A DNA stretch of 64,000 nucleotides from Haematococcus lacustris (taxonomy: Eukaryota; Chlorophyta; Chlorophyceae; Chlamydomonadales; Haematococcaceae), in NCBI GenBank assembly GCA_030144725.1, contig JASKMD010000029.1, positions 7,598,946 through 7,662,945 of the forward strand, in the 5' to 3' direction. The notes below the pieces were generated by a model. The model saw only the letters and a list, made by a program, of their open reading frames with translations, ran no database searches and was not told where the DNA came from. This document shows, one piece after another, positions 1 to 10,706 of the stretch. Each line of letters starts with the position of its first letter. The first letter of the stretch is position 1. Position numbers and translations under genes: made by a program.

Positions 1-296
1 GTATTGACGACCAAACACCCCGCAACATCCCCGCAAAACACATGTATCGACACCCAAACACCCCGCAACACCTCGCTACACCCCCGCAAAGCACATGTCT
101 TGACACCCAAACACCCCGCAACACCTCGCTACACCCCCGCAAAACACATGTATCGACACCCAAACACCCCGTAACATGCCCGCAAAACACATGTTTGGAC
201 ACCCAAGAATCCCGCAACACCTCGCTACGGGACTCGCAAGCACATGTCTCGAAGCACCATCACTTCACAACACGGAAATATGGAAATGTTAAGCAC
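1..296. repeat. Degenerate ~53-bp minisatellite
   Basis: Units containing ACCCCGCAACA and CCCGCAAA(A/G)CACATGT recur at roughly 41, 94 and 148, then as shorter, more diverged units near 190 and 240. The array starts before the window. There are no unique spacers between identical repeats, so it is not a CRISPR array. The apparent ORFs across it are repeat translations. Confidence 0.85.
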
Positions 297-379
297 ATGC
301 ATTGATGCACCCAATGACCATAACACCTCCCTACGATGTGACAAGGTAGCAACGACACAACACAACAAGAAGGTGACAC

Positions 380-628
380 CACACACTACCATCACCATCA
401 CCCACACCATCACCCACACCATCACCCACACCATCACGCACACCATCACGCACACCATCACGCAGACCATCACGCACACCATCACGCACACCATCACGCA
501 CACCATCACGCACACCATCACGCACACCATCACGCACACCATCACCACACCACACCACACCACACCACACCACACCACACCACACCACACCACACCACAC
601 CACACCACACCACACCACACCACACCAT
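380..628. repeat. 12-mer then 5-mer microsatellite
   Basis: A 12-bp unit (ACCATCACGCAC with CCC variants) runs to about 545. It passes directly into a pure ACACC pentamer tract to about 628. Both are C/A on the + strand. Long ORFs here on both strands are artefacts of the repeat. Confidence 0.95.
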
Positions 629-2009
629 CGCAAGAACCTCCTCTTAGGTGCTCCCGCTATCCTTCACCCACCACACTACCATTGACTCCCACCTACCACT
701 CCTATGCCGTGTCGCACAACAAGCACGGCTGACAACCACCCAAGTGCTCAGCTATCCCTTTTGAGAGGGATGGGACGGGTCATTGTGGTGTGTGGCCTTG
801 GCATGGTCAGGGTGGGCTGGGTGGGCAGCTACTCCAAGCTGCCCGCTCCATGTTGCCCGCTCCAGGTTGCTACGCCAAGGGTAGGGTAGGGAGAGGGCTG
901 CAACGTGTGCCGTGGGGTAGGGGCAGGGAAAGGGGGGAGGTAGGTGGGGAGGCAGACTTGGAGGTGGTGGGACAGGGTAGGGAAGGGGGAAGGGTGAAGA
1001 AGGAAGGGGGGAAGGGGGGAGGACTGACCGTGGGACCTGCAGTAAACAAGGGGCATCTTTGCGGTTAGGCTGGGCAGCGGACCACTCATGTGCAAGGGCT
1101 GGCCACTCACAGTTTGCTAGCGCCTCTTCCATACCTACTGGGCTGGGCTGGGCTGGGCTGGGCTGGGCTGGGCTGGGCTGGGCTGGGCTGGGCTGGGCTG
1201 GGCTGGGCTGGGCTGGGCTGGGCTGGGCTGGGCTGGGCTGGGCTGGGCTGGGCTGGGCTGGGCTGGGCTGGGCTGGGCTGGGCTGGGCGGGGCGGGGCGG
1301 GGGTCAGGGGTGTCAGAGACGGTGGTCAGAGGGAGGGTGCAAGGTAGTAGATTGCTCCAGGCTCCAGGCGGGGGTAAGTGGGGGTGGGGAAGTGGGGCGT
1401 GTAAGGAAGGGGAGGTTGGGACCATTGAACCTGCAGCAAGTAAGTAGTATGCAAGTGGTCAGGCAAGGAATCTGGAGCCACATAACTGCAAGATAAACAA
1501 CTCACCAATTGCTAGTTAGGGGAGAATGGGAGGGGAGGGTGCCACTCACGCTCCGCTTCTGCTCGCCCATTGTTGCTAGCACCATGGGGTGCGCTTCCTA
1601 GCTGCTCATGCATTTGGCTTCTGCGTCCAGCTTCGTCTTCTCCTTCTTCATCTTGTCCTTCTGCGCCCAGCTTCGCCTTCTTTATTGCACTTCTTTTGCT
1701 GCAATGTTGTGTCGCTGCATTGCTGCACCTCCTGGCCATTTCTGTCTCTCCCTCTTGATCCTATCGCCTGACCTGAATGCTATGGCTGGTCGCGAATGCT
1801 CTAAGGCTCCTGGCTGGTAATGAATGTCGTGGCGACGATTTACAGTTCGCTGCTCCTGGCTGCTCCTGGCTGCCATTATGAAGCATGCCAGCGTGGCGGG
1901 GCAGTCTGAACTCCCTCGCGATTGCTTTGCTTCCTTCGCAATCCCTCTGCGAAACCTTCATGCAGCCTCCATGCAGCCGGATTATTTTGTATCCTTAGGT
2001 TGAGACATT
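629..2009. other. Intergenic, no gene seen
   Basis: No exon with family similarity or a convincing splice structure was found. The stretch holds purine-rich sequence at 890-1020, the GGGCT array at 1139-1293, another G-rich part to about 1440, and a short duplicated CTGGCTGCTCCTGGCTGC motif near 1850-1870. Confidence 0.5.
1139..1293. repeat. (GGGCT)n pentamer array
   Basis: About 30 nearly perfect GGGCT units end in a short GGGGC run. The GLGWA-type ORFs through it are not genes. G-runs on one strand could form quadruplex-like structures (inference). Confidence 0.95.
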
Positions 2010-2395
2010 TAGCATGCCACCTACTAGGTTGGGCAGCTATATCCACCCACAGTGTTTACAATTATTGAAACTCACATTTCATGAAAGGTCGCTTTGGTCA
2101 CTCGGTGCCAACTCCCTTAGCCAAAATCAGGGTCAGCAGGACCCTGCGCAGGGTCGCCAGGACCCTGCGCAGGGTCCTACGACCATGATGACGCTAGGAC
2201 CCTGCGCAGGGTCCTAGGACACGGGCCATAGCTCATTATAGGTCGAGACATTTAGCATGCCACCTACTAGGTTGGGCAGCTGTAACCATCCTCTACCATC
2301 GCTCATACTCACATTTCATGAAAAGTCATTTTGGTCACTCGGTGCCAACTCCCTTAGCCAAAATCAGGGTCACAGCCCAACACCTGGTCCAACAA
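2010..2395. repeat. Two tandem copies of a dispersed repeat (R2)
   Basis: The block starting ACATTTAGCATGCCACCTAC at about 2005 recurs at about 2247. Both copies carry CCTACTAGGTTGGGCAGCT, a CTCACATTTCATGAAAAG-like motif, TTTGGTCACTCGGTGCCAAC and CTCCCTTAGCC. Between them lie several copies of the palindrome ACCCTGCGCAGGGT. A more diverged copy lies inverted near 31640-31760. It is probably a degenerate non-autonomous element; no ends were defined. Confidence 0.6.
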
Positions 2396-2598
2396 CTCGA
2401 CACCGAGTGAGAACTACACTTTGGCCCAAGAGAGTCTTGACCTCCCCTGGGTCTCAACAATCGACATGCCAAGTTTCAGACCTCAACTCTCAGGTTTTTC
2501 GAGCCAGTCAGCCCTTAATTTGCACGAGTGCAATCGCACAGGTTTGAACAACGCTTGCTTGCTTTGCTTGCTCGCTTCCAGCGGTTTGTACTCTGGCT

Positions 2599-3114
2599 GT
2601 GTGTTGTTGTGCAGCAAGTGGTGAAGACAAGGTAGAGTTGCAAGCAGACTTCACCAAGCTACGTGACGAAGAGAAAGAACTACAAGGCATGATCAGAGAG
2701 CTGGAGAATCCAGAGGAAGCACGTGTGCTGCCTCCAACCCCCGTGAGGTTGTCAGCTACCAGGACACACCCCAAGCCACCAAGTGGTGTAGCACCAGCAG
2801 CCAGTGGTGTAGCAGCAGCAGCCTGGGGTGCAGCAGCAGCAGCCTGGGGTGCAGCACCACCAGCAAGTGGTGCAGCAACAGCAGCAAGTGGTGCAGCACC
2901 AGCAGCAAGTGGTGCAGCACCAGCAGCAGCAAGTGGTGCAGCACCATTAGCCCACCAGCAGCAGCCCACCAGCAGCAGGAAGGAGAAGCCATCATGTCCC
3001 GGGCGTTTGACATACGGAGCACGCCATGATGACATACGGAGCAGTATCAACCTCTGTGCGCAAGCCGTGATGAAACACTTCAATGTTGCTGGGGTGTGTG
3101 GCTTCGTTCGATGA
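2599..3114 (+). CDS. Hypothetical ORF with Ala-rich tandem repeat
   Basis: Open frame of 171 codons. It starts with a charged, helix-prone stretch (QADFTKLRDEEKELQGMI) that reads like a genuine coiled coil. An Ala/Ser/Gly tandem repeat follows at about 2786-2950 (units such as SGAAPAA, from an ~18-bp GCAGCACCAGCAGCAAGTG-like unit). The end is NLCAQAVMKHFNVAGV. No family recognised. The start may be an upstream exon, and a following segment at 3302-3575 may belong to the same gene. It could be part of an old transposable element, because repeats flank it on both sides. Confidence 0.3.
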   Translation: MCCCAASGEDKVELQADFTKLRDEEKELQGMIRELENPEEARVLPPTPVRLSATRTHPKPPSGVAPAASGVAAAAWGAAAAAWGAAPPASGAATAASGAAPAASGAAPAAASGAAPLAHQQQPTSSRKEKPSCPGRLTYGARHDDIRSSINLCAQAVMKHFNVAGVCGFVR

Positions 3115-3239
3115 AGGCGTCGGCGGCGGCTGGAAAGTGGACTTCCATGCATCTCTTTTCTCCGTCCATTGGAAACGCGTTTGAATTCATGCACATGGGC
3201 GATCTCTTTTCTCTTTTCTCCGTCCATTGGAAACGCGCC

Positions 3240-3311
3240 CTTAGAGTGTCCAAGTGTAGGGTAAGGTGCTGCTGCATTGCCTTTCTCAATGTCCCTTTCC
3301 GTAGACATGTG
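3240..3311. repeat. Copy of the allantoin-synthase 5' region
   Basis: This ~70-bp stretch (TTAGAGTGTCCAAGTGTAGG ... CTTTCCGTAGACAT) is nearly the same as 4831-4905, which spans the start codon of the allantoin synthase gene. The second copy also carries the ATGTC(G/C)CTTTCCGTAGACAT segment. Two copies of TTTTCTCCGTCCATTGGAAA at about 3157 and 3212 sit just upstream. Confidence 0.75.
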
Positions 3312-3575
3312 GAGTCAGCCCTGCAACACGCCAAGCATGGACATGGCAGCAAGCAAGGGCTGGCAGCATTGCTAGGCACTGTCATCGCCAAGACTGACCC
3401 TGCATCATTCCGTACCATGGACGCCGTGGACCTCCAGCCACGGATGAAGGCCCTCCGGAAGGAACAACGTGACATGGAGCGTGCATCCGCCACCAAGACA
3501 GCAGTGGCACGAGCAGCACGCAAGGCGGTGATGGAGTCTTGCATGGTGGGGGGCACATTGAGCAGCGTGCCAAAG
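3302..3575 (+). CDS. Coding-like segment, unknown
   Basis: Within a longer open frame (3096-3932) this part has protein-like composition: LAALLGTVIAKTDPASF, then DLQPRMKALRKEQRDMERA, Lys/Arg/Glu-rich and likely helical. The rest of the frame looks non-coding. Spliced to the 2599-3114 ORF it would make a coiled-coil protein, but no single splice solution was convincing. Not recognised as a family. Confidence 0.25.
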
Positions 3576-3932
3576 CAGCTCTTTCCTCAGGCCCAGGGGG
3601 TGTTGCCTAAGGTCACTCTCCCTTTTGGTAGTTATGTGATGCCTGGTGCTTGCTTGTGTAGCCTGGTCAAGCTATGGCAGCCATGTGTCATACTGTGCCA
3701 TGTTATGTTGCGCCATGAGGTGGTGCGGTTTGGTGGTACGGGGAGGGAGTGCAGTTGGACGTTGCAGTTGCCTGGGAAGGGTGCTTGCAGTCTTGCTAGC
3801 TGTTTGCCATCAAGTATATGTTGCTCATCTATTGTACCCAACCAATGTGGTATGCACGTCGTGGCATGCATGACACAAGTTGTCGCTAAAGCAAAGGCTG
3901 AAGCAAGCTGCCTCCGCCTCTACTGCCTCTAA

Positions 3933-4830
3933 CCATGCTAGTACAGGGACGTCTGAATGAGAGGGCAAGGGCAGTGGCACCTAGGCCATGGCATCTTGGT
4001 AGAGGCAGCACATGCAAGTGGTCAATGTGGATGTGAATAGTGGTGTTGCTTGGGTGCTTTGCTATGAAGTGTAGAGGGGTGCGAGTCGGGCCAGGTGGGA
4101 GTGGGAATGCATTTGACAGTTGGTGTTAGCATTGTGGACCGAACCGGTGGTGATGTCCGAAACCGCTTTAGCGACAAAAGGAAGACTGCATCTGCACACA
4201 TGCTCTGGCTACAACGAATACGGGGCGTAGACAGCGAAACGAGCAGAAAAGGCTTGAGTATGAAGAGTCCCGCGGTCAATTTGACTATCAGGCCACATAG
4301 TCTACTGTAGTCAAATGTGAAGGGTGCACATAGTGTCTTGTTGAACCGCTAGAGCATACAACTACTCCGTCTTACGCGTGACAGCGCGAGCGACACAAAT
4401 GACGAGTGAAAGCTAATCGATGCTAAGAAGTATGCAGCTGTCCTAATCGCAGCATTAGCAGTGGTGTGGGTCAGCTTCTTAGGTTTCAAACTCGCGGTTC
4501 CGGCCATCGCAACACAAAGCGCGATTGCACACATACTTGCGTATGCGTCATCACGGCATCATTAGGAAGGTCGAGGGTGGAGGAGGCGTGCATGGTGATA
4601 TCTGCCCACAAAATGTATGCCAGGTTCACGCCCAGGTAGTGCATCATGTACACATTCAATAGAGCTGAGGACAGGCATTCCGTGTAGCCAAGCGAGTCCT
4701 CTACACACTGGTGTGTTTCGATGCTCAATCGGCATCCTGAGCGAGAAATAAACCTCGTGTAAAGGACACACCCTCTTTTCAAGGGAGTTGGGAGGCTCTG
4801 ACTGTTGAATACACCGTTCGGGTGTGGCCA
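3933..4830. other. Intergenic, no gene seen
   Basis: Only short, unsupported open frames on both strands; no recognisable motif. The allantoin synthase promoter must lie in the last part. Confidence 0.4.
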
Positions 4831-4884
4831 GTTTAGAGTGTCCAAGTGTAGGGTAAGGTGCTGCTGCATTGCTTGCCTTCCTGA

Positions 4885-6112
4885 ATGTCGCTTTCCGTAG
4901 ACATAGACTCTGCGCTGAGCTGCTGTGCGTCCCCTGCCTTTGCGGAGCGACTGGCCGCGAGCGGACCGCATCCCAATTTCGCTGCCTTGGTTGCAGCGGC
5001 TAGAAGTATTTGGTGGAACGAAATCGGCATCCCAGAATGGCTGGCTGCGTTTGCCGCTCACCCTAAAATCGGTGACAATCGCGCTGCAAGCGCCAAGCCA
5101 GCGGCATTTGGAGCGTGGAGCCGCACTGAGCAGGCTGCAGCAGCCTCATCGTCTACTGAGGATGTGGCAGCCGAGCTAGCCACATGGAACCAGAAGTACC
5201 TGGACAAGTTTGGCTTTATCTTCATAATCTTCGCCAAAGGCCGGTTGGCACCTGAGATCCTGGCAGCCCTGAAAGCACGCTACCAACGGCAACCATACGA
5301 AGAGCTCAGAACGGCAGCTCAAGAGCAGATGAAGATCACTGAGCTGCGCCTGGGCAACCTGCTTGGCAAGTCTGCAGAACAAGAGCTGCTGGCAACCATG
5401 CAGCGGCGTGCAGACAAGGTGTGTTCTGCTCTACCACACTCCAGGCTCTGCATCATCGCTGGAGGGTTATGTTCCATTTGGCCTGCCCCTTGCTTGCACC
5501 CTTGGCCTGCAGCAGATCCTGAGTCAGATGGTGCCCCAAGCCAGCAGCGGGCCGCTGAGGTCCCCCATCACCACGCATGTGTTGGACGCTGCCTTGGGAG
5601 TGCCTGCCAAGGGGCTGGCCGTAGCTCTAATGAAGCGGGAGGACAGCAGCCAGCAGTGGGAGACAGTTGCTGAGGGAATCACAAATGACGACGGTCGGGT
5701 GGGAGCCCTGATGGCCCCCAGCAACTACATGCCACCAGGGCGGTAAGTCCCACAGCCCAGGGCACATAGCTAACACCTGATGGGGCCATGCACAGCCGCA
5801 GCCAACATGACTGACATGCTGCCCAAACAAACACTTGAACAAGACTACTTAAACACATCCAAAGCCTATGGCCAATGTGGCCAATGACTCCAGCCATTGC
5901 TTTCCTGCCATGCATGCAGGTACCGCATGCTGTTCCACACTGGCAGCTACCTCATGGCCTGCAAGGCAGCGCACCCCTCCTTCTACAGCAACGTGCCATT
6001 CTACCCTGAGGTGTCAGTTGACTTTGAGATCGATCCAGAGAAGACCACAGACCACTACCATGTCCCGCTGCTGCTTAGCCCGTATGGCTACAGCACATAC
6101 AAGGGCTCGTAA
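4885..6112 (+). CDS. Allantoin synthase (OHCU decarboxylase-HIU hydrolase fusion)
   Basis: Bifunctional enzyme for the two steps after urate oxidase: hydrolysis of 5-hydroxyisourate, then decarboxylation of OHCU to S-allantoin. Exons 4885-5418, 5513-5742 and 5920-6112 join in frame to 318 residues, close to plant TTL proteins. The N-terminal decarboxylase domain (about 1-175) has AHPKIGDNRA with the family's catalytic His at about 59, and WNQKYLDKFGF. The C-terminal transthyretin-like hydrolase starts at SPITTHVLDAALGVPAKG (about 195) and ends YSTYKGS, where the family usually has YRGS. I see neither a PTS1 tripeptide nor the PTS2 that plant homologues carry in the linker, so peroxisomal import is uncertain. 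The start Met lies at the head of the decarboxylase domain. Fusion order matches plants. Purine-nitrogen salvage is the expected role. Confidence 0.93.
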
Positions 6113-6334
6113 GCACATACCGGATGGTGTGGCAGCTTCAACTCAAGTACCAGTGCTATCATGGAGGCAGGGGTAGCGCACAATGCCAAGTTGTCGACAC
6201 GGCTTGGTGCGCCAGTGGCGGCTGAAGGCTCCTGCTAGGCTTCGCACGCGGATGTACCCTTTGCATGAAGCCTAGTTTTACTTGTATACACGTTCATTAT
6301 CATAGGCTGATCATCATCGCCAGTTTGAAGTGTT

Positions 6335-6339
6335 TGTAA
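6335..6339 (+). terminator. Candidate TGTAA poly(A) signal
   Basis: TGTAA, the usual chlorophyte polyadenylation signal, lies about 220 nt after the allantoin synthase stop and just before the Fanzor-like remnant starts. Confidence 0.4.
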
Positions 6340-6394
6340 GGTCTTCCGTACAAGTATGTCTTGTAACGAGCAAGAGTAAGGCAGGGCATGACTG

Positions 6395-7440
6395 CAGTTG
6401 CAGGAGGAGATGGCTGAGGTGGCCATGGAGCGCCATGGGCGTGCCAAGCAGCTGGTGGTCTTCTTTGGTGCAGCTACCATCGGCACCAGGTGAGGCTGGG
6501 GTGCGGATGTGGTGCTGCGTGCATGCTGCAAGGTGGTGTGCAGGTCCAGGGGCACAGACCAGCGGCGGGGCAGGGTTGTGCTAGTGGATGAGCACTGCAC
6601 CACCCGGGGCAGCTTAGCAGGCAATGGACAGCAGCCCTGTGAGGAGGAGCTGGACAAACTCAGTGCCACAAGGCCTGCAGGCTGGAAGCCCTCAGAAGGG
6701 CAGGTAGAACAACGCCTGCTGCGCCCAGCCTGGAGCCAGCAGCGTGGCCAGCCAGTGCGGGGCATATATGGAGTCTGGTAGTGGCACCATGAAAGCCCTC
6801 ACAGGCCCTATGTAGCAGCCAGGCAGCCACACAGCTAGCAGCCTCAGAGCCAGGGCCCAGCACTCCCCAGGCAGCCAAGCGCAGCAAGCGCACCAATGTT
6901 GAGCAGGCAGCTGAGCCCACCCAGCCCACCAAGGGCAAAGGCAAGGCCCAGGGCAAGGCTTCTTAAGCCAAGCCAGCACCACAGCCAGGCAGGTAGGTAG
7001 ACCGGGACTGCAATGCAGCTCTGAACATGCAGCGCATTGGGGAGGCCAGGTGGCGCCTGCTGGAGCTGTGCTGGTGGCCAGAGCAGGGGAAGCTGCCAGC
7101 AAAGGGCAAGGAGAACCCAGGCTTGGGGTACAAGTGGCTGCGTTACAAGCCACCCATGGCCCAACAACAGCAGCAGAAGCCCGCTGCGGCACAGTAGTGT
7201 GTGCCCCCCTGTAATCTGCTATCAGCTTACAATTAGTGCATGTTTGTCATGCCAACTCTACATTATAGCCCTCTGGGTCAGGCAATAGTGTAGGTGGCAG
7301 GCGACCATGCCCATGTGTATGCCATGAGCATGCCATGTGCATGCCACGTGCATGGGAACTCCACACAGACAACAATACCGTTTTGTAGTGGTCCACGGCA
7401 ATGAAGGCCCTAGTGAGGGTCAAGGTGCTGTGCAGAGCAG
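6395..7440 (+). pseudogene. Fanzor/TnpB-like nuclease remnant, family A (old copy)
   Basis: C-terminal half of a Fanzor/TnpB-like RuvC nuclease, broken by stops and frame changes. Readable pieces in order: AKQLVVFFGAATIGT (region before the zinc finger), GRVVLVDEHCTTRGS (the VDExRTS block), NGQQPCEEELDKL, RLLRPAWSQQRGQPVRG, a Ser/Pro/Lys linker, then VDRDCNAALNMQRIGEARW (RuvC III, preceded by a stop) and LPAKGKE. The tail matches other family A copies and ends AGTGAGGGTCAAGGTGCTG at about 7437. TnpB and Fanzor are RNA-guided DNA nucleases encoded by transposons. This copy is the most decayed family A member here and keeps the most 5' sequence (an amphipathic helix before the VFFG block). Not functional as it stands. 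Confidence 0.75.
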
Positions 7441-7479
7441 TGCTGGTGGCCTAGCGTAAGAACTAGTAGTGCTCTAGAA

Positions 7480-7740
7480 AAGCGTAAGAACCAGTAGTGG
7501 CTGGTGGCCATCCACAAGCTGAGCTGATCCGGCTGGTGCATACCCCATCCACTAGCGCCACAGTGCCCCTCAGCTGGGCACGACCCCTGGGCCTCTCCAT
7601 CACCTTCCGACAGGCCTGCAACCCTGCCTTGGCCCCTCACCCACTCCTTGTGCCAATGTCAGCGTCGCCGGTGAAGATCACCATCTGCTCGACACGGCTA
7701 TAGCAGGACTGGGCCTCAGCCTGTTGCTGGTTCTGCGTAG
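7480..7740 (-). pseudogene. Fanzor-like fragment, opposite strand
   Basis: Read on the minus strand: VIFTGDADIGT, a stop, AGLQACRKVMERPRGRAQ, then GTVALVDGVCTSRISSA. This is the same block order as VFFGAATIGT...RKVVCRPRG...VVLVDEHRTSRVSS in family A. The key VDE glutamate is replaced by Gly. It is about 85 codons long with no RuvC III motif. It lies between two plus-strand copies, so the locus has taken several separate insertions. Confidence 0.6.
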
Positions 7741-7936
7741 CACATACATGACACACAATGTCACAGCGGGTCACAGTAAAATGGTGGGCTCTAGGCGCTC
7801 CCACTGAACGTAAGCCCCTTGATAGAAAACGCAATCCATCGCCCAGGAGATGTGTTTATGGGAGAGCTATAGGAGCTTGAGCATGTAATGGAGGCATAAG
7901 TAGGCGAAGCTGGAGCGCCAGCTCGACCCATATGGT

Positions 7937-8722
7937 ATGAGTATATTTTGTAATGGACATCACTACAGGTGCCAGTGGCAGTGGCAGCAAGACGATGGAG
8001 AGAGGGGGCAGGGTGACAAGGAGGTAGTTGCCCAGCGGCGCCAGGTCATTAAGGTGGTGGTCCACTGGTGGAGCAGCCCAGCAGGCCCAGCACGTTTTGA
8101 CAGGCCTGACAGGCTGGTGATTGTGGATGAGTTCCGCACCAGCCGTGTCAGCTCGTCAGTGCATGCCCGCCAGCCTTGTGAGCTGCACCTGCCACTTGAC
8201 CAGCCTAGGCCTGCAGACTGGGTACCCTCAACAGGCCAGGTCAAGCAGCGGCTGTTGCGCCCAGCCTGGAGCCTGCGGCATGCTAAGGATGTGCGGGGCC
8301 TGCAATGGTGCCAAGAGGTGCAGCCTAACCCCCCTCCCCCTGCCCCTGCCGAGGACCCCCTCCCCCTGCCCAGGACCCCCCCTCCCCCTCCCCCAGCCCA
8401 GGCCCCACCCCCTCCCCCTGCCCAGGAGCCCCTCCCCCTTGCCCAGGCCCCACCTGGCCCAGTCCCACCACCCCAGGCCCCCCATGGGGCAGGTTGCTGG
8501 ACCGGGACACCACCCCCTGCCTCAACTTCCAGCGCATCGGGGAGAGCATGTAGCACCCTCTGGAGCTGTGCAGCTATAAGGGCTTGGAGACTCTGCCCAC
8601 CATTGGCACGGAGTACCAGCAGGGCTACAAGCGGGTCAATGACCGGCTGCCCAAGGGCAGGCAGCGGCTGCACCGGGCTGCAGAGTACCGGCGGGCCCGC
8701 AACAATGCACGATCCCTAGTAG
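7937..8722 (+). pseudogene. Fanzor/TnpB-like remnant, family C
   Basis: An open frame from 7937 carries RLVIVDEFRTSRVSSSVHA, then QPRPADWVPSTGQVKQRLL and RPAWSLRHAKDVRGLQW. A long Pro-rich linker (8330-8490) from CCCCTCCCCCTGCCC-type repeats follows. The RuvC III region (RLLDRDTTPCLNFQRIGES) is in another frame: a frameshift and substitutions destroy DRDxNAA. It is followed by ELCSYKGLETLPTIGTEY and QQGYKRVNDRLPKGRQRL. The zinc-finger cysteines expected after TSR are absent. The 3' flank to about 8940 is shared with other copies. Same sub-family as 39690-40190. Confidence 0.7.
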
Positions 8723-8940
8723 TTTGAGCAGGCTGTTAGCATTACAACGCATTAAGCTGTTAGTTTGATGGGATGCCCAGTGGTCTCCAGTTGGCTGAAA
8801 CGAACGTGCCGCCGGTGTGGGGTTGGTAGTCATCAAGGGTGCGACCGAGGATGCCTCAGCTTGATTGGAGTAGCTGAATAAGATTACCCACAGTCAGACA
8901 TGTTGTTCCTTGTTGAATGGGTTTGTTTGACTGAAGCCAC
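8723..8940 (+). repeat. Family C element 3' end with terminal hairpin
   Basis: This tail is found again next to the second family C copy (39455-39690, inverted) and alone at several places. It holds GGTTGGTAGTCATCAAGGG, GCTTGATTGGAGTAGCTGA and, near its end, ACATGTTGTTCCTTGTTGAA. In the 30.8- and 39.5-kb copies that last part is a true inverted repeat (AACATG, TTGTTC, CATGTT). Similarity stops shortly after a TTTGTTTGACT motif, which is my estimate of the terminus. Confidence 0.6.
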
Positions 8941-9337
8941 GCAGCTCAACATTTGAGTGCCGCCGCGTCACACCTGGTAGTGACGGCAGTGACTCTGGGC
9001 GTTACGAGCTATTTAGAGTCGATACCGAGAGAAGAGCGTGCAGAGGAATTGAAGTATTGTCGCGACAGAGAAATGCAGGGTCAGAAACTACCCAGTCCAG
9101 CGCCTGGTGGACAGAGGAGGTCTGATGCGCGTGGAGTTGCGGCCCAGATTGCAGTTCAGCCAGTCGTGTCTACGCCTGGGAAGAGCGTTAAGAAGGCTTT
9201 GAACGGAAGTTGTGTTGTGTCCTTGGCCGCCACACACAGGCACGCCAATGCAGCAGCGATGCTCGGTAGTCAGCTGTGTAGCACACGCATTGCGGCAATT
9301 GACTCCGCAGCTGCCTTGACTATTTAGGTTTGACACC

Positions 9338-10706
9338 ATGGTCAGGACCTTGCCGAACGCTCCATTACACGTCTTCATGCTGGATACGCCCCGCTTGTTT
9401 ACGTCAATTCAGCTGCCTCTTGGTGGTGTCCTACACCTTTTGGATGCAACATCTGGGCTGGTAAGCCATGCGGGCTTGCATGACAAACAGGGGTTCTGGT
9501 CTATCCAGCCAGGAGCTGTGCGCCTTTGTGAGCTGTGCAGTATGAGATACAAGTGCCAAGGATGGCATTGTTTGACTTGTGGCTAGCCCCACGTGCCCAA
9601 GCCACCGTGAGGTGGGTGTTTATCCACTGCTATGCAATCGAGCTTTGCTATTGAAGTCCTGGTGATGAAGCTGATGTGCAGTTGTGGGCTGGCCTGCCTT
9701 GGGTGCTTTGACATTGATTACACATGCCTGCCTCTGGCTGCAGCTTGGAAGAGCTGCAGAATAATGGCAGCCCCAGTTCACGTATTACTATCCAGGGTCA
9801 GGACTGCGTGCTGCATGGCTCATCCCATGTGGAGCAGGTGGGACTGAGGATGAGCACACGATGGCCAGCAGGCAAAACCCTAAGACCAATCTACAGGCAT
9901 GGTCAGCCAACCAGGCAGGCACAGAGTCCAGGCACAGAGTCCAGACACAGAGTTCAAACACCAAATGGTTGATATCTTTGTGCTGCTGCCAGGCTGGTGC
10001 TGCTGCTGCACGCAGTTTTCTTTAAACGATCGGTTTAATTTGGATGTGAACATCAGTTTTCAATCAGAGCAAGCAGCAAACAGCCAGACAGCCAGGCTCA
10101 CCACTGACGGTCGCATTGGGATCCAGGTGCGCGTCTGGCATCTGCACCTGCTGTCCTCCGTCCTGCAATGGCATCCAGCATCATGACCGCACTGTATGAG
10201 GCAACTGTCAATAAACTGTCTTGTGTAGACAAAATGCAACTGTGTCTCGTTTTTTTGCATGCAGATTGACATCCCACCTCCCTTCAGCATGATGCCCAAG
10301 CCCGTGCTGGAGGGTGCTGGCAACACAGCGCTGCAAAGCACCCTAGGCCTGCTCCTGGTATGTGGCCTGCCCAGGCCTTGCATGTCCATGTCCCTGCATG
10401 CAGATGTTCCCGACCTGCAGATGCCTGGCTTGAGGCATGTGGTTGTCACTTCACACCCTGTCCTGGGATGAGCAGTAGCTGTTGCCTGTCACAAGCTGCT
10501 GTACCCATCGCACCTGCCACCTTCTGTCACCCCCTGCCGTGCCTGTCGTGCGAGCCCTGCCCACTGTAGCTGTCCTGGCTGTCATTGCCTGTCCTGCCTA
10601 CTCCTTGCTACAGGGCGCGGTGGTGAAGTCCATGACAAGCGACTACCCCAAATGGGCTCAAACAGCCAGCCAAGGCCAGGGCCAGCATCCCAAGCAAATT
10701 GTGTGA
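9338..10706 (+). CDS. DUF1997-family protein, probably plastid
   Basis: Proposed exons 9338-9460, 9760-9837, 10016-10126, 10265-10357 and 10614-10706 all join in phase 0 and give 165 residues. The match to DUF1997 (a domain of cyanobacteria and plastid-bearing eukaryotes) rests on the order TPRLFTSIQLPL at the front, FSLNDRFNLDVNISFQ and GRIGIQ in the middle, then IDIPPPFSMMPKPVLEG, GAGNTALQSTLGLLL and SMTSDYPKWAQTA at the end. Function is unknown for the family. The last three exons are solid; the first two are tentative, and an upstream exon with a transit peptide is likely (8953-9327 is open but unrecognised). Splice sites are canonical. Confidence 0.6.

Noticed and set aside
1..296. Regularly spaced repeats resembling a CRISPR array
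   Set aside because: Repeat and 'spacer' are both conserved between units, it lies in a eukaryotic genome, and there are no cas genes.
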